Shown in pieces: positions 42,423-51,400 of a DNA stretch of 64,000 bases. Both the position numbers and the translations under genes were made by a program. The stretch's first letter is position 1. The number at the start of each line of letters is the position of its first letter. Under the pieces are notes generated by a model. That model was given only the letters and a program-made list of their open reading frames with translations, had not been told where the DNA came from and ran no database searches. Origin of the DNA: Actinoplanes derwentensis (GTDB lineage Bacteria > Actinomycetota > Actinomycetes > Mycobacteriales > Micromonosporaceae); contig NZ_LT629758.1 of assembly GCF_900104725.1 (NCBI RefSeq), positions 558,001-622,000 on the forward strand, given 5' to 3'.

Positions 42423-43934
42423 TCAGTGTCCTCCCGCGTTCTCGAGGAGCCGCTCGGTGCCCGTGGACGCGGCGATCTGGTAGGAGGCCAGGTCGAACCG
42501 GCGGGTGTTGCGCCGGAACCGCCAGGTGTAGGTGGGGAAGATCGACGAGTTGCGGCCGCTGGCGTCGGTGTACCAGTTGGTGCAGCCACCGGCCGGGCTC
42601 CACACCGTGCCGTCCATGACACCGTCCAGCCAGGTGTTGTACTCCCGCTGCGCCTCGGGGCGGACCTCGACACTGGCCAGCCCGCGGTCCTTCATCTGGG
42701 CCAGGGCGTCGATGACGTACGCCAGCTGCGCCTCGATCATCACGGTCTGCGACGAGTGGCCGAGGGTGGTGTTCGGGCCGAGCATCAGGAACAGGTTCGG
42801 GAACCCGGTGACGGTGGTGCCGCGGTACCCGGCCATCCCGTCGCTCCACGCCTCGCTGAGCTTGACCCCGTCGGCGCCGCGGATCCGGCGGGCGATCGGC
42901 CGGTCGGTGGCCCGGAACCCGGTGCCCAGGATGATCGCGTCCACCTCCCGCTCGGTGCCGTCGGACCCGACGATCGCGCCGCCGGCCACCTTGGCGATGC
43001 CGTCGGTGACGATGTCGACGTTGGGCTGCTGGATGGCCGGGTACCAGGTGTCGGAGAACAGCAGCCGCTTGCAGCCGACCGAGTAGTCCGGAGTCAGCCG
43101 GGCCCGCAGCGCCGGATCGGTGACCTGCTTGGCCAGGTTCTTCTCGGCCATCCCCCGGATCGTCTTGTCGGCGCGCGCCGGAGCCGACATCAGGAAGGCC
43201 ACGATCTCGCGGCCCCACATGTTGAAGCCGCGCCGGAACTTCTGGTAGCCGGGCACACCACGCCGGCGGCGCAGTTCGGCCGGGCTGATCTCCAGGTTCG
43301 GTTTCGGGCCCACCCACGGTGCGGTCCGCTGGTAGAGGTCGAGCCGGCCGGCCACCTTCTGGATCTCCGGCACGAACTGGATCGCCGAGGCGCCGGTGCC
43401 GATCACCGCGACCCGCTTGCCGGCCAGCGGATAGTCGTGGTTCCAGTTCGACGAGTGGAAGACCTCACCGGTGAACGAGTCCAGGCCGGGCACGTCCGGG
43501 ATGGCTGGGTCACTGAGGTAACCGCTGCCGGCGACCAGCACCTGCGCGGTGTACTCGCCCTGGCTGGTCTCGATGTGCCAGCGCCGGGTGAGCCGGTCCC
43601 AGCGGGCGTCGATCAGCTCGTGCTCGAACCGCAGGTGCGGGGTCAGTTCGAACTTCTCGACGCAGTTCCGCAGGTAGTCCAGGACCTCCGTCTGGGTGGC
43701 GAAGGTGGTCCTCCACTCGGCGCTCGGGGCGAACGAATACGAGTAGAGCAGCGCCATCACGTCACAGGCGCAGCCCGGGTACGTGTTGTCCCGCCACGTC
43801 CCGCCGATCGCGGCGGCCCGCTCGAAGACCAGGAAGTCGTCCTCGCCCTCCTGCTTGAGCCGGATCGCCATGCCGAGACCGGAGAAGCCGGTGCCGATGA
43901 CCGCGACGCGCAGGTGCCTGATCGTCTGTCCCAT
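42423..43934 (-). CDS. Flavin monooxygenase, Baeyer-Villiger type
   Basis: About 503 residues with an FAD Rossmann motif (VAVIGTGFSGLGMAIRL), an NADPH Rossmann motif (VAVIGTGASAIQF) and between them the BVMO fingerprint FTGEVFHSSNW (FxGxxxHxxxW). Enzymes of this class insert oxygen next to ketones, or oxidise amines or sulfides. A ketone substrate could come from the KAS and alpha-oxoamine synthase steps. I prefer ATG 43934, preceded by GAGGGGG, to the GTG at 43952 that overlaps the methyltransferase gene. Confidence 0.92.
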   Translation of the reverse strand: MGQTIRHLRVAVIGTGFSGLGMAIRLKQEGEDDFLVFERAAAIGGTWRDNTYPGCACDVMALLYSYSFAPSAEWRTTFATQTEVLDYLRNCVEKFELTPHLRFEHELIDARWDRLTRRWHIETSQGEYTAQVLVAGSGYLSDPAIPDVPGLDSFTGEVFHSSNWNHDYPLAGKRVAVIGTGASAIQFVPEIQKVAGRLDLYQRTAPWVGPKPNLEISPAELRRRRGVPGYQKFRRGFNMWGREIVAFLMSAPARADKTIRGMAEKNLAKQVTDPALRARLTPDYSVGCKRLLFSDTWYPAIQQPNVDIVTDGIAKVAGGAIVGSDGTEREVDAIILGTGFRATDRPIARRIRGADGVKLSEAWSDGMAGYRGTTVTGFPNLFLMLGPNTTLGHSSQTVMIEAQLAYVIDALAQMKDRGLASVEVRPEAQREYNTWLDGVMDGTVWSPAGGCTNWYTDASGRNSSIFPTYTWRFRRNTRRFDLASYQIAASTGTERLLENAGGH

Positions 43935-43944
43935 GCCGGCCCCC

Positions 43945-44829
43945 TCAGCCACGCCGCGTCAGGACGATGCGGAAGTTGTTGAAGTACTCGTCCTCGAGCG
44001 TGTAGGCGAAGATGTCCAGGTAACGCTCGAAGCGGCGGACCACGTCCTCGCCGTCCAGAGCGACCGCCTCGTCGCGCCGCTCCGCCAGCTGCTCCAGCCA
44101 CACCCGGCAGGCGATGCTGAACGACGCGCGCTCGTTGCGGATCTCGACCACGTCGAACAGGCCCTCCATCGCGGAGGTCAGCTCGCTCAGGTGCGGGATG
44201 TGGCAGCCGGCGAACTCCTCACGCTGCAGGAACTTCAGGTCGGCGAGCAGCGCCCGGTTCAGCGGCAACGCCTCGGCGGTCATCGCGTGCAGGACGAATC
44301 CCGCACCCGGCCGCAGCAGCGAGTGCACCTTGGTGAAGAAGTCCTGGTAGCGCCGGGTCCGATCACGGGGCGACAGGCTGGAGTGGACGAAGTGCTCGAT
44401 CGCGTTGATGCAGAAGGCGGCGTCGTACGGCGTCTCGGTCTCGTGGTCCTCCCAGCTCTCCACCTTGATGTCGATCTTGGGGTTGCCGAGCGCCCGCACG
44501 TACTCCTGCTGGGTCCGGCTCAACGTCACGCCGACGCCGCGCCCGACCCCGTGCACCGTGGTCGCCCGGTCCAGCATGGTGCCCCAGCCGGAGCCGATGT
44601 CCAGCACACTCGCCGTCCCGGCGGCGCCGGCCAGCTCGACGAACGCGTCCAGCTTGCGCCGCTGCGCCTCGTCGTGGACGGCCCGCTGGTCCTCACCGTC
44701 GTTCCAGTAACCGCCGGAGTACATCATCTCCGGGCCCAGGATGATCCGGTACAGCTCGTTGCTGACCTCGTAGTGGTGGCGGATCGCGTCCACCTCGGGA
44801 TTCAGGGCTGGGGTGTCGACTGCCGTCAT
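43945..44829 (-). CDS. SAM-dependent methyltransferase, cyclopropane-synthase-like
   Basis: This 294-residue protein resembles cyclopropane-fatty-acid/mycolic-acid methyltransferases: IRHHYEVSNELYRIILGPEMMYSGGYW at the N-terminus, SAM motif VLDIGSGWGTM, and VGVTLSRTQQEYVRAL. It is the first gene of the leftward cluster operon, which ends with metK, so methyl donor supply and use are coupled. Substrate may be an acyl-chain alkene or an electron-rich carbon; the family does both cyclopropanation and C-methylation. A SARP-type repeat lies just upstream at 44879-44896. Confidence 0.92.
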   Translation of the reverse strand: MTAVDTPALNPEVDAIRHHYEVSNELYRIILGPEMMYSGGYWNDGEDQRAVHDEAQRRKLDAFVELAGAAGTASVLDIGSGWGTMLDRATTVHGVGRGVGVTLSRTQQEYVRALGNPKIDIKVESWEDHETETPYDAAFCINAIEHFVHSSLSPRDRTRRYQDFFTKVHSLLRPGAGFVLHAMTAEALPLNRALLADLKFLQREEFAGCHIPHLSELTSAMEGLFDVVEIRNERASFSIACRVWLEQLAERRDEAVALDGEDVVRRFERYLDIFAYTLEDEYFNNFRIVLTRRG

Positions 44830-44864
44830 GGCCGATCCTCTTCCGTCACGGGTGCGGGCCGTCT

Positions 44865-44896
44865 GAGGTAAACCGCCCGGCGCAAGCCCGGCGCAA
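44865..44896 (-). promoter_or_regulatory. SARP-type operator and -10 for the leftward cluster operon
   Basis: On the minus strand TTGCGCC (44896-44890), GGGC and TTGCGCC (44885-44879) form a perfect heptamer direct repeat with an 11-bp period. Exactly 8 bp later a -10-like TACCTC starts (44870-44865). SARP proteins bind heptamer repeats of this period placed 8 bp before the -10 box. It lies about 50 nt before the methyltransferase start. Confidence 0.8.
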
Positions 44897-44906
44897 CACG
44901 GTGTTC

Positions 44907-44938
44907 TTGCGCATCTGTTGCGCCCGGCCCGTTAGCTG
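44907..44938 (+). promoter_or_regulatory. SARP-type operator and -10 for the ACP-KAS III-reductase operon
   Basis: TTGCGCA (44907-44913), TCTG and TTGCGCC (44918-44924) repeat with an 11-bp period. A TAGCTG element starts exactly 8 bp after the repeat (44933). It lies back-to-back with the leftward operator, so one regulator can fire both transcripts. Confidence 0.8.
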
Positions 44939-44990
44939 CTGACCGGGCAAGCACACCGCGTTGTCCGCCGAACGAGGAGGAACGATTCCG

Positions 44991-45245
44991 ATGGAGATCC
45001 CCACCGTTGAGGACCTGGCCACCCAGCTCCAGGCCGTCTCCGGCGCCAAGGTCGTCGACGCGGACGCGGCACTGCAGCGGATCGCCGACGTCGATTCGCT
45101 GGACCTGATGGAGTGGCTGTACGGGTTCCAGGAGCAGTACCCGCACATCCCGGCGGACGAGTCCCTGTTCAAGGACATGGACGAGACCACCACCCTGCGT
45201 ACCGTGCACGGCCGGATCCTGGCGCTCGTCCCGCAGCAGGTGTAG
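44991..45245 (+). CDS. Acyl carrier protein
   Basis: The 84-residue protein has the phosphopantetheine attachment motif DVDSLDLMEW (Ser36). The start is ATG 44991 with GAGGAGG upstream. The fold is otherwise a standard four-helix ACP (VEDLATQLQAV at the start, TTLRTVHGRIL at the end). It is the first gene of the ACP-KAS III-ketoreductase operon and is probably the chain carrier for the elongation enzymes. It differs clearly from the second carrier protein at 56820. Confidence 0.9.
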   Translation: MEIPTVEDLATQLQAVSGAKVVDADAALQRIADVDSLDLMEWLYGFQEQYPHIPADESLFKDMDETTTLRTVHGRILALVPQQV

Positions 45246-45247
45246 GC

Positions 45248-46234
45248 GTGAGCGGCTTCGCAATCACCGGCTGGGGGATGGCGGTACCCGATCAGGTCCG
45301 CTCCAGCGTGGAACTGGCCGAACACTTCGGTGTCGACGAGGACTGGATCGTCAGCCGCTGCGGCATCCGGGAGCGGCGGATCGTCGGTCCCGGTGAGACC
45401 ACCGCGAGTCTCGCGGTGCTGGCCGGCCGGCGCGCACTGGCCAAGGCCGGCCTGACCGGGGCGGACATCGCCCACCTGATCGTGGCGACCGCGACCCCCG
45501 AGCAGCCGTCCCCGGCCACCTCGGCGTTCGTCCACCACGAGCTGGGCATCGAGGGCAGCGCCCACGACGTGAACGCGGAATGCTCCGGTTTCGTCTACGG
45601 GCTGATGACCGCGGCCGCGTGGATGGCCCTCGACCCGCGGCCGATCCTGGTGATCGGCTCGGACACCCACTCACTCACCGTCGACCCCGACGACCGGGAC
45701 CTCAGCATCCTGGTCGGCGACGGCGCCGGTGCCGTGGTCCTGACACCCAGCCCGACGACCTGGCTGCAGGCCTGGAACCTGGGCGCCGACGGTTCGTGCA
45801 CCGGCAGCCTCAAGGTGCCGGCCGGCGGGAGCCGGATGCCGACGACCAAGCAGACGGTCCGCGACGGCCTGCACTTCGCCCGGATCAAGGGCAACGAGAT
45901 CTACCTGAACGCGGTCCGGTTCTCGGTGCGCTCGGTCCGGGCGACCCTCGCCTCCGCGAAACGCGAGGCCGATGACGTCGACCACTTCGTGCCGCACCAG
46001 GCGAACATCCGGATCATCAACTCGATCATGGCGCACACCGGGCTGAAACCCGAACGCCTGGTCACCAACCTGGAGCGGTACGGCAACACCGCGTCGGGCT
46101 CGGTGCCGATCGCCCTCACCGAGGCCCTGGACGCCGGCCGGATCAACGACGGCGACCGGGTCCTGCTGGCCGGGTTCGGCGCCGGGATGACGTGGGGTTC
46201 CATGCTCCTCGACTGGGGTGGGGTCACGAGATGA
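45248..46234 (+). CDS. 3-oxoacyl-ACP synthase III (KAS III/FabH-like)
   Basis: This 328-residue thiolase-fold enzyme has an intact Cys-His-Asn triad: NAECSGFVYG (C112), VPHQANIRI and YGNTASGSV. It decarboxylatively condenses a CoA- or ACP-bound starter with malonyl-ACP. The start GTG 45248 lies 2 nt after the ACP stop. In secondary clusters KAS III enzymes often choose the unusual starter unit or transfer an acyl group. The KAS II at 53302 could take later steps. Confidence 0.93.
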   Translation: MSGFAITGWGMAVPDQVRSSVELAEHFGVDEDWIVSRCGIRERRIVGPGETTASLAVLAGRRALAKAGLTGADIAHLIVATATPEQPSPATSAFVHHELGIEGSAHDVNAECSGFVYGLMTAAAWMALDPRPILVIGSDTHSLTVDPDDRDLSILVGDGAGAVVLTPSPTTWLQAWNLGADGSCTGSLKVPAGGSRMPTTKQTVRDGLHFARIKGNEIYLNAVRFSVRSVRATLASAKREADDVDHFVPHQANIRIINSIMAHTGLKPERLVTNLERYGNTASGSVPIALTEALDAGRINDGDRVLLAGFGAGMTWGSMLLDWGGVTR

Positions 46235-46971
46235 GCGGCAACCGGCCGGAATCCCCGGTCGCCCTGGTGACCGGCGCGTCCGGTGGCCTGGGCCAGGCAC
46301 TGGCCCTGGAACTGGACGCGCTCGGCTGCCGGGTCGCGATCCACTACAACAGGTCGGCGCAGGATGCCCTGGCGCTGCGCGACAAACTGCACAACGACGC
46401 CGTCGTGGTCACCGGCGACGTCGGCTCCTGGGACGCGGTGCAGGCCATGCATCAGGAGATCAGCGAACGGCTCGGCCCGGTCGACGTGCTGGTCAACAAC
46501 GCGGCGATCCGGCTCGACCAGCTGATGGCGATGCAGGCGGTGCCGGACTGGACCAGCGTCATCCAGACCAACCTGATCGGTACGTTCCACACCAGCCGGG
46601 TGAGCGTGCCCGGCATGCTGCGCCGCCGCTGGGGACGGATCGTCAACATCGTGTCCCCGTCGGGACTGATCGCGTCGCCCGGCCAGACCGCGTACTCGGC
46701 GTCGAAGGCCGGTGTCATCGGCTTCACCCGGACCCTGGCCGCCGAATGTGGCCGCCGCGGGGTCACGGTGAACGCGCTGTCGCCCGGTTTCATGCTGACG
46801 AACATGACCAGCAACCTGTCCGAACAGGTCGTGGACGGCATGCGGACCAAGTCGCCGGTGCCCGGGTTCGTCTCTCCCGAGGAGGTGGCCCGGAGCCTCG
46901 GGTTCATCCTGGGCAGCGACTACCTCACCGGCCAGGTGATCAGCATCGACGGTGGCATCTCCACCACCTGA
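46231..46971 (+). CDS. 3-oxoacyl-ACP reductase (FabG-like SDR)
   Basis: This 246-residue short-chain dehydrogenase has the cofactor motif TGASGGLGQ (residues 14-22), NNAA, the catalytic Ser in IVNIVSPSG and YSASK with the catalytic Tyr and Lys, and the C-terminal GQVISIDGG typical of FabG. The ATG overlaps the KAS III stop (ATGA). It probably reduces the beta-ketoacyl-ACP made by KAS III. With the MaoC-like dehydratase it could give an enoyl-ACP. A perfect hairpin follows the stop. Confidence 0.93.
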   Translation: MSGNRPESPVALVTGASGGLGQALALELDALGCRVAIHYNRSAQDALALRDKLHNDAVVVTGDVGSWDAVQAMHQEISERLGPVDVLVNNAAIRLDQLMAMQAVPDWTSVIQTNLIGTFHTSRVSVPGMLRRRWGRIVNIVSPSGLIASPGQTAYSASKAGVIGFTRTLAAECGRRGVTVNALSPGFMLTNMTSNLSEQVVDGMRTKSPVPGFVSPEEVARSLGFILGSDYLTGQVISIDGGISTT

Positions 46972-46976
46972 GGACC

Positions 46977-47014
46977 CGCCGCGGCCTTCTGACCCCCGTG
47001 GGAGGGCCGCGGCG
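46977..47014 (+). terminator. Terminator of the ACP-KAS III-reductase operon
   Basis: CGCCGCGGCC (46977-46986) and GGCCGCGGCG (47005-47014) form a perfect 10-bp stem with an 18-nt loop, starting 6 nt after the reductase stop. TTCTCGG follows; there is no long T-run. Confidence 0.7.
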
Positions 47015-47100
47015 TTCTCGGCTGATCGTGCGAACCCCGCATTCGATAGATGGATGCTAATTTCCCTGGACGTGGCAGTGCGGCATTCTCGGAGGCTCGA

Positions 47101-48243
47101 TTGACCGGCGTCGGCGTTACCTCGACCACCTTCCTGTCCGAGCTCGGCCCGTCCGGCGACACCATCGAGTGCGAGCGGGTTCAGGAGATCGTCTTCGGGC
47201 ACGGCGGGGCGGGCATCGGTGACGGCCCGGTCCCCGGCCGGCGCGGACCCCGGATCGAGGCCGACTTCGCCAGCGCGTACGACGCGGCCCGCGCGGCCGT
47301 CGCCGTCGTCACCGCGGCGGCCGGCCGGCACAGCCGGGAAGCGCCCCGGATCGTGCTCTCCGGTCCCGAGCCCGGCCGCCGAGTGCCGGCCGACCGCTGG
47401 CTGCCCGCCCGGGTGCTGGAGATCGCCGACCCCGGCCAGATCATCGTCACCGCGCCGACCGCGGTCGTGGTCGGCCCCGGCCTGCCCGGCTCGACCGTCC
47501 TGGTGCACCGCGGGCACCTGCCGGCCGGCGACGGCCGCGGCACCCAGCGGCTCTACGAACTCCGGCTCGCCGCCGACGACCGGCAGGCCAACCTGGACTG
47601 GGCGCGCCGGGCCGTCGACGGGACCAGCATCGCGCTGGACCTGTCCGGGCTCACCGCCACCTGGCGACAGGCCGCTGCCGGTGATGCCCGGCTGATCCTG
47701 CTGTCCGGCCCGCGCGAGTCGCACCGCGACGCGGTCGCCGCCGAGCTGGCGTTACGGCTGCACAGCGCCGGTGCGCAGGTGCTCTACGGCAGCTGGCATC
47801 CGGAGGCGCACGCCCTCGGCGGGGCGTTCCTGGAAGCACTCGGCGTCTACGCCGACGGCTGTGACACCGAGCGGCTGCGCGCCGAACTGCAGGGCTGCGC
47901 CGGTGCGGTGAGCGGCCTGCTGCCCGATGTGGCCGCCCGGCTGGGCCGCCGCCGGGACCACTCGGAGATGTCGCCCGTCGTGCAGGCTGGGGACGTGGTC
48001 GAACACTGGATCCGGGCGATCTCCTGCCGGCGGCCCACCCTGCTGGTGCTCGACGACGCCCACCTGGCCGGCACCGCGGGCCTGCAGCAGCTGTGCGACG
48101 TCTGGTACGCCTGCCGCCGCAGCCCGCTGATGGTGCTGGTGTCCGCGATGGACGAGGGCCGCGACCGCGGTTCAGTCGTCGACCGGGTCATCGGCCTCGC
48201 CGTAGCCACCGAACCGAAGGCCTTCAGCCACATCCGCCTCTGA
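47101..48243 (+). CDS. Degenerate STAND/AAA-type ATPase protein, possible regulator
   Basis: About 380 residues. The N-terminal half (ADFASAYDAARAAVAVVTAAAG ... DRWLPARVLEIADPGQIIVTAPTAVVVG ... RGTQRLYEL) resembles the cyclase-homology region found before ATPase domains in large LuxR- or kinase-type regulators. The second half resembles the start of an AAA/STAND ATPase with Walker B-like RPTLLVLDDAHLAG, but the Walker A is only GPRESHRD, without GK[ST]. The protein ends where such ATPases usually continue, so it is truncated as well. I prefer TTG 47101, preceded by GGAGG, to an ATG at 47050. It may be a relic or a partner of the convergent SARP. Confidence 0.6.
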   Translation: MTGVGVTSTTFLSELGPSGDTIECERVQEIVFGHGGAGIGDGPVPGRRGPRIEADFASAYDAARAAVAVVTAAAGRHSREAPRIVLSGPEPGRRVPADRWLPARVLEIADPGQIIVTAPTAVVVGPGLPGSTVLVHRGHLPAGDGRGTQRLYELRLAADDRQANLDWARRAVDGTSIALDLSGLTATWRQAAAGDARLILLSGPRESHRDAVAAELALRLHSAGAQVLYGSWHPEAHALGGAFLEALGVYADGCDTERLRAELQGCAGAVSGLLPDVAARLGRRRDHSEMSPVVQAGDVVEHWIRAISCRRPTLLVLDDAHLAGTAGLQQLCDVWYACRRSPLMVLVSAMDEGRDRGSVVDRVIGLAVATEPKAFSHIRL

Positions 48244-48254
48244 CCCCAGGTTCT

Positions 48255-48417
48255 GCGTGGTGAGTTGGGGTTCGATTCGCACCCCAACTCACCACGCGCC
48301 CGTAGCCCCGGATCTGCGTGGTTACTTGAGGTTCGATTCGCACCCCAACTCTCCACGCGTCTGTGGCCCCGGATCTTCGTGGTTACTTAGGGTTCGAATC
48401 GAACCCTAAGTTGCCAC
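48255..48417. repeat. Three tandem 61-63 bp units, each with a long palindrome
   Basis: Unit 1 (48255-48297) is a perfect 16-bp inverted repeat GCGTGGTGAGTTGGGG with an 11-nt loop. Unit 2 (48316-48358) is an imperfect version of it. Unit 3 (48379-48417) pairs GTGGTTACTTAGGGTTCGA with TCGAACCCTAAGTTGCCAC at 17 of 19 positions around one base. The units share the lead-in GCCCCGGATCTxCGTGG. They sit between two convergent genes and resemble the cruciform at 4783-4890. Confidence 0.85.
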
Positions 48418-48436
48418 ACAGGAACGGCACTCGGGT

Positions 48437-51400
48437 CTAGACGGCGAGGGCCGGGCGGCGGAGGCTCACCGTTGCCAGGGTCTGTGCCGCCTCGCGGCGG
48501 AACGCCTCGGCATGCCGCCGGTCCGCCGGCCGGCCCCGGCCCTCCAGCGCCCGCGCCATCGACTGCTGCGCGAGGGCGATCCACGGTTTGGCGCCCCGCT
48601 CGGTGAGCTGGACCAGCGCGACCGTGAGGTGCCGCTCGGCGGCCGGCCAGTCACCGGTCAGCACCGCCAGGCGGCCCAGATGCAGCGAGACCGGGCCGGC
48701 GAAGCTGCGGTAGCCGACACCGCATTTATAACTGGTGTACGGCGTTAGCAACGCCCGCATCGCCTCGGCCGTGTACGGGTCCCCGAGTTCGACGGCGCCC
48801 ATCGCCAGGATCCCCAGCACGTGCGGCAGATCGTCGCCCTCCGGCAGCGGCAGCGCTCCGGTGGCCAGCGCCCGGATGGTCAGATGCGGCATGCCCCGCT
48901 CGCCCCCGACGATCGTGGTCAGGGAGTGCTCCACGGCGGCCAGGCCCCGGGCGAAGCTCTCGTCCCAGGTCGGCCAGCAGCCGGCGCGCAGCCAGCGGGC
49001 GATCAGCAGTTGCCGGGCGGCCACCGTGCCCGGCGCCGGGTCCACTCCGGGAAACGGTTCCCGCACCGGACGTACCATCCGTGCCGCGGCCAAGGCGTCG
49101 ACGAACCGTCCCTGACTCACCGCCTCAGCCACCAGATGCTCGCCGAAAAGCGCCGAGCCGACCGCTGAACCGGCCGCCGCGTCGGCGCCGAGCCGGGTCG
49201 CCGCGCCCAGGGCCGCCAGGGCCGCCAGCCGGGCCGGTTCCGTGCCGGCCAGGTCGGCCGCCATGGCCGCATGGTGGGCGGCCAGCAGCTGTGCGGACGG
49301 GTCCCCGGCGGCGACCGCCAGGTCCAGCATCTCCAGCGCGAGTTCGTGCCGCCCGGCCAGATGGTCCGGCCCGGTCAGTTCGCCCAGCCGTCGCCCCATC
49401 GCGTCCAGCGCGGCCCGGGTTGCCGAGGGCCGGCCGTGCACGGGCGCGCCGAGCCGGGCCCGCCGGCAGAGCAGCCGGCCGTACAGCACCGGTTCGAGGT
49501 CGCCGGCCCGGTCGCGGACCAGCGAGTCGAGCAGCGCGATCACCTCGCTCCGCAGCCGGGGACGGGCCATGACGGCCTCGGACAGGCCGAGCACCGCGCG
49601 GGCAGCCATCGCGGCGTTCCCCCGGTGCAGGGACCGGATGGCGCCGTCGAGCAGGTTCTGTTCGCCCGCGGTGTCCCCGGCGGTGAGTTGCGCGAGACCG
49701 AGATTGATCAGTGCTTCGGCGAACAGGTCGGGTTCGCCGGCCGGCACGTGCCCGAGGGCCTGCCGGTGCAGGCGGACGGCCTCCTCGGCGGAGCCCTGGT
49801 CGGCGACCGCGGCGGCGGCCCGCCAGCCCCACCGGACCGCCCGGGCGTCCCCGGCCGGCGCCGCGCCGTGTGCCCGGTGGTGGGCCAGTTGCATGCTGTA
49901 CCCGGCCAGTGTGCCGGCCCGGCGGCTCTCGATGGCGTCCGCCAGCCGGGTGTGCAGTTCGTTGCGGCGCGCCGGCGCGGACGACAGGTAGACGGCACGC
50001 CGCAGCACGTCCTGGACGAACCGGTACAGCCGCCCCCGGTAACCGGGCCGGGCGTCCGGCGCCTCGGCGATCCAGCCGTGCGCGACGGCCTCGGTCAGCG
50101 CGTCGAACGCCTGTGCCGGGCCGAGCCCGGCGGCCTCGGCGACCAGGTCGAGTTCGAAGACCGGCCCGGCCGTGGCGGCCGGGCGGAGCAGGACGCGGGC
50201 CGCGTCGCCGAGTTGTTCGAGCCGGGCGGCGGTGAACTCCAGCACGGTCGGCGGCAGGTCGTCGGCGTGCCCGCCGCGCGGCCGGCGCAACAGTTCCAGC
50301 AGCAGGTACGGGTTGCCCGCGGTGTCCGCGATGAGCTGCTTCGGGGTGGGCAGGCCGGTGGCGTCCGGCACCGCGGTGCGCATCAGCCGCAGCACCTCGG
50401 AGTCGTCCAGCCCGCCCAGCATCACCCGGCGCATCACGCAGTTGACGTCGGCGTCGCTGAGCGCTTGGACGACCCGGGCGGTGACCGGCGAGGGTGTGCA
50501 CGCGGTGCCGAGCACCAGCAGCGGCAGCGCGCGGTCCTCGCACAGCAGCCGGCTGAACAGGGTCATCGAGTCGTGGTCGATCGCCTCCAGGTTCTCCAGC
50601 AGGAGCAGCACCGGCTGGTCCCGGCTGATCGCACTGAACCCGTCGACGATCGCCGCGGCCAGGGTGGCCCGGTGGACGGGGCCGGGCCGGGTCGCGTCCG
50701 CCACCGTGTTCAGCGCCGCGCGGGCCGCCACGTTCAGGCCGGGGGAGCCGTCGTCCCCGGAGGCCGACACCAGGGCGCTCAGAGCATCCACGTACGGCTG
50801 GTAGGGAATGTTGCTGTTGGGGTTGCACCGTCCGAAAATGACCATCCCGCCGGCGCGCGCCACGGTCTTCGCCGCCTTGCCGAGGAACCGGCTCTTCCCG
50901 ATACCTGCCGGGCCCTCCACCAGGATGACCCGGGCCTGGCCCTGGACCGCAGCGGCCCAGGACTCGGCGACGGTGTCCAACTCGGCGGCCCGGCCGACGA
51001 ACGGGATGGTGTCACCGATCCGCCCGGAGGTCTCCGGGCGCTGGACGGTGCCGCCGGTGCCCAGCAGTTCGACGTAGGCGACCTGGGTCTCCGGCGCCGG
51101 ATCGACCCCGAGTTCGTCGGCGAGCATCCGCCGGAGCCGGTGGTAGGCGCCCAGGGCTTCGGCCCGGTTGCCGGCGGCGGCGTGCGCGGTCATCCGGCAC
51201 CGGTGAGCGCTCTCGCGCAGCGGCGCCTCCCGCACCGCCTCGTCCGCGAACCGCAGCGCCTCGCGGTAGTCGCCGAGCGCGGCCGCGGCGAGACTTGCCG
51301 TCTCCAGCCCGGAGACCAGGAAACCGTGCAGCCGCTCCCGGATCGAGACGACCCATTCGCCCTCGTGGCCGGGAAGGAACGGACTGCTCAGCCAGCTGAT

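Noticed and set aside
45901..47724. Minus-strand open frame of 607 codons across KAS III, the reductase and the ATPase-like gene
   Set aside because: It crosses three well-supported plus-strand genes and a terminator hairpin and shows no protein features.
48255..48417. CRISPR array or integron attC sites
   Set aside because: Units are themselves palindromic and imperfect, there are no unique spacers between identical repeats, no cas genes or integrase, and the core sites do not match the attC consensus.
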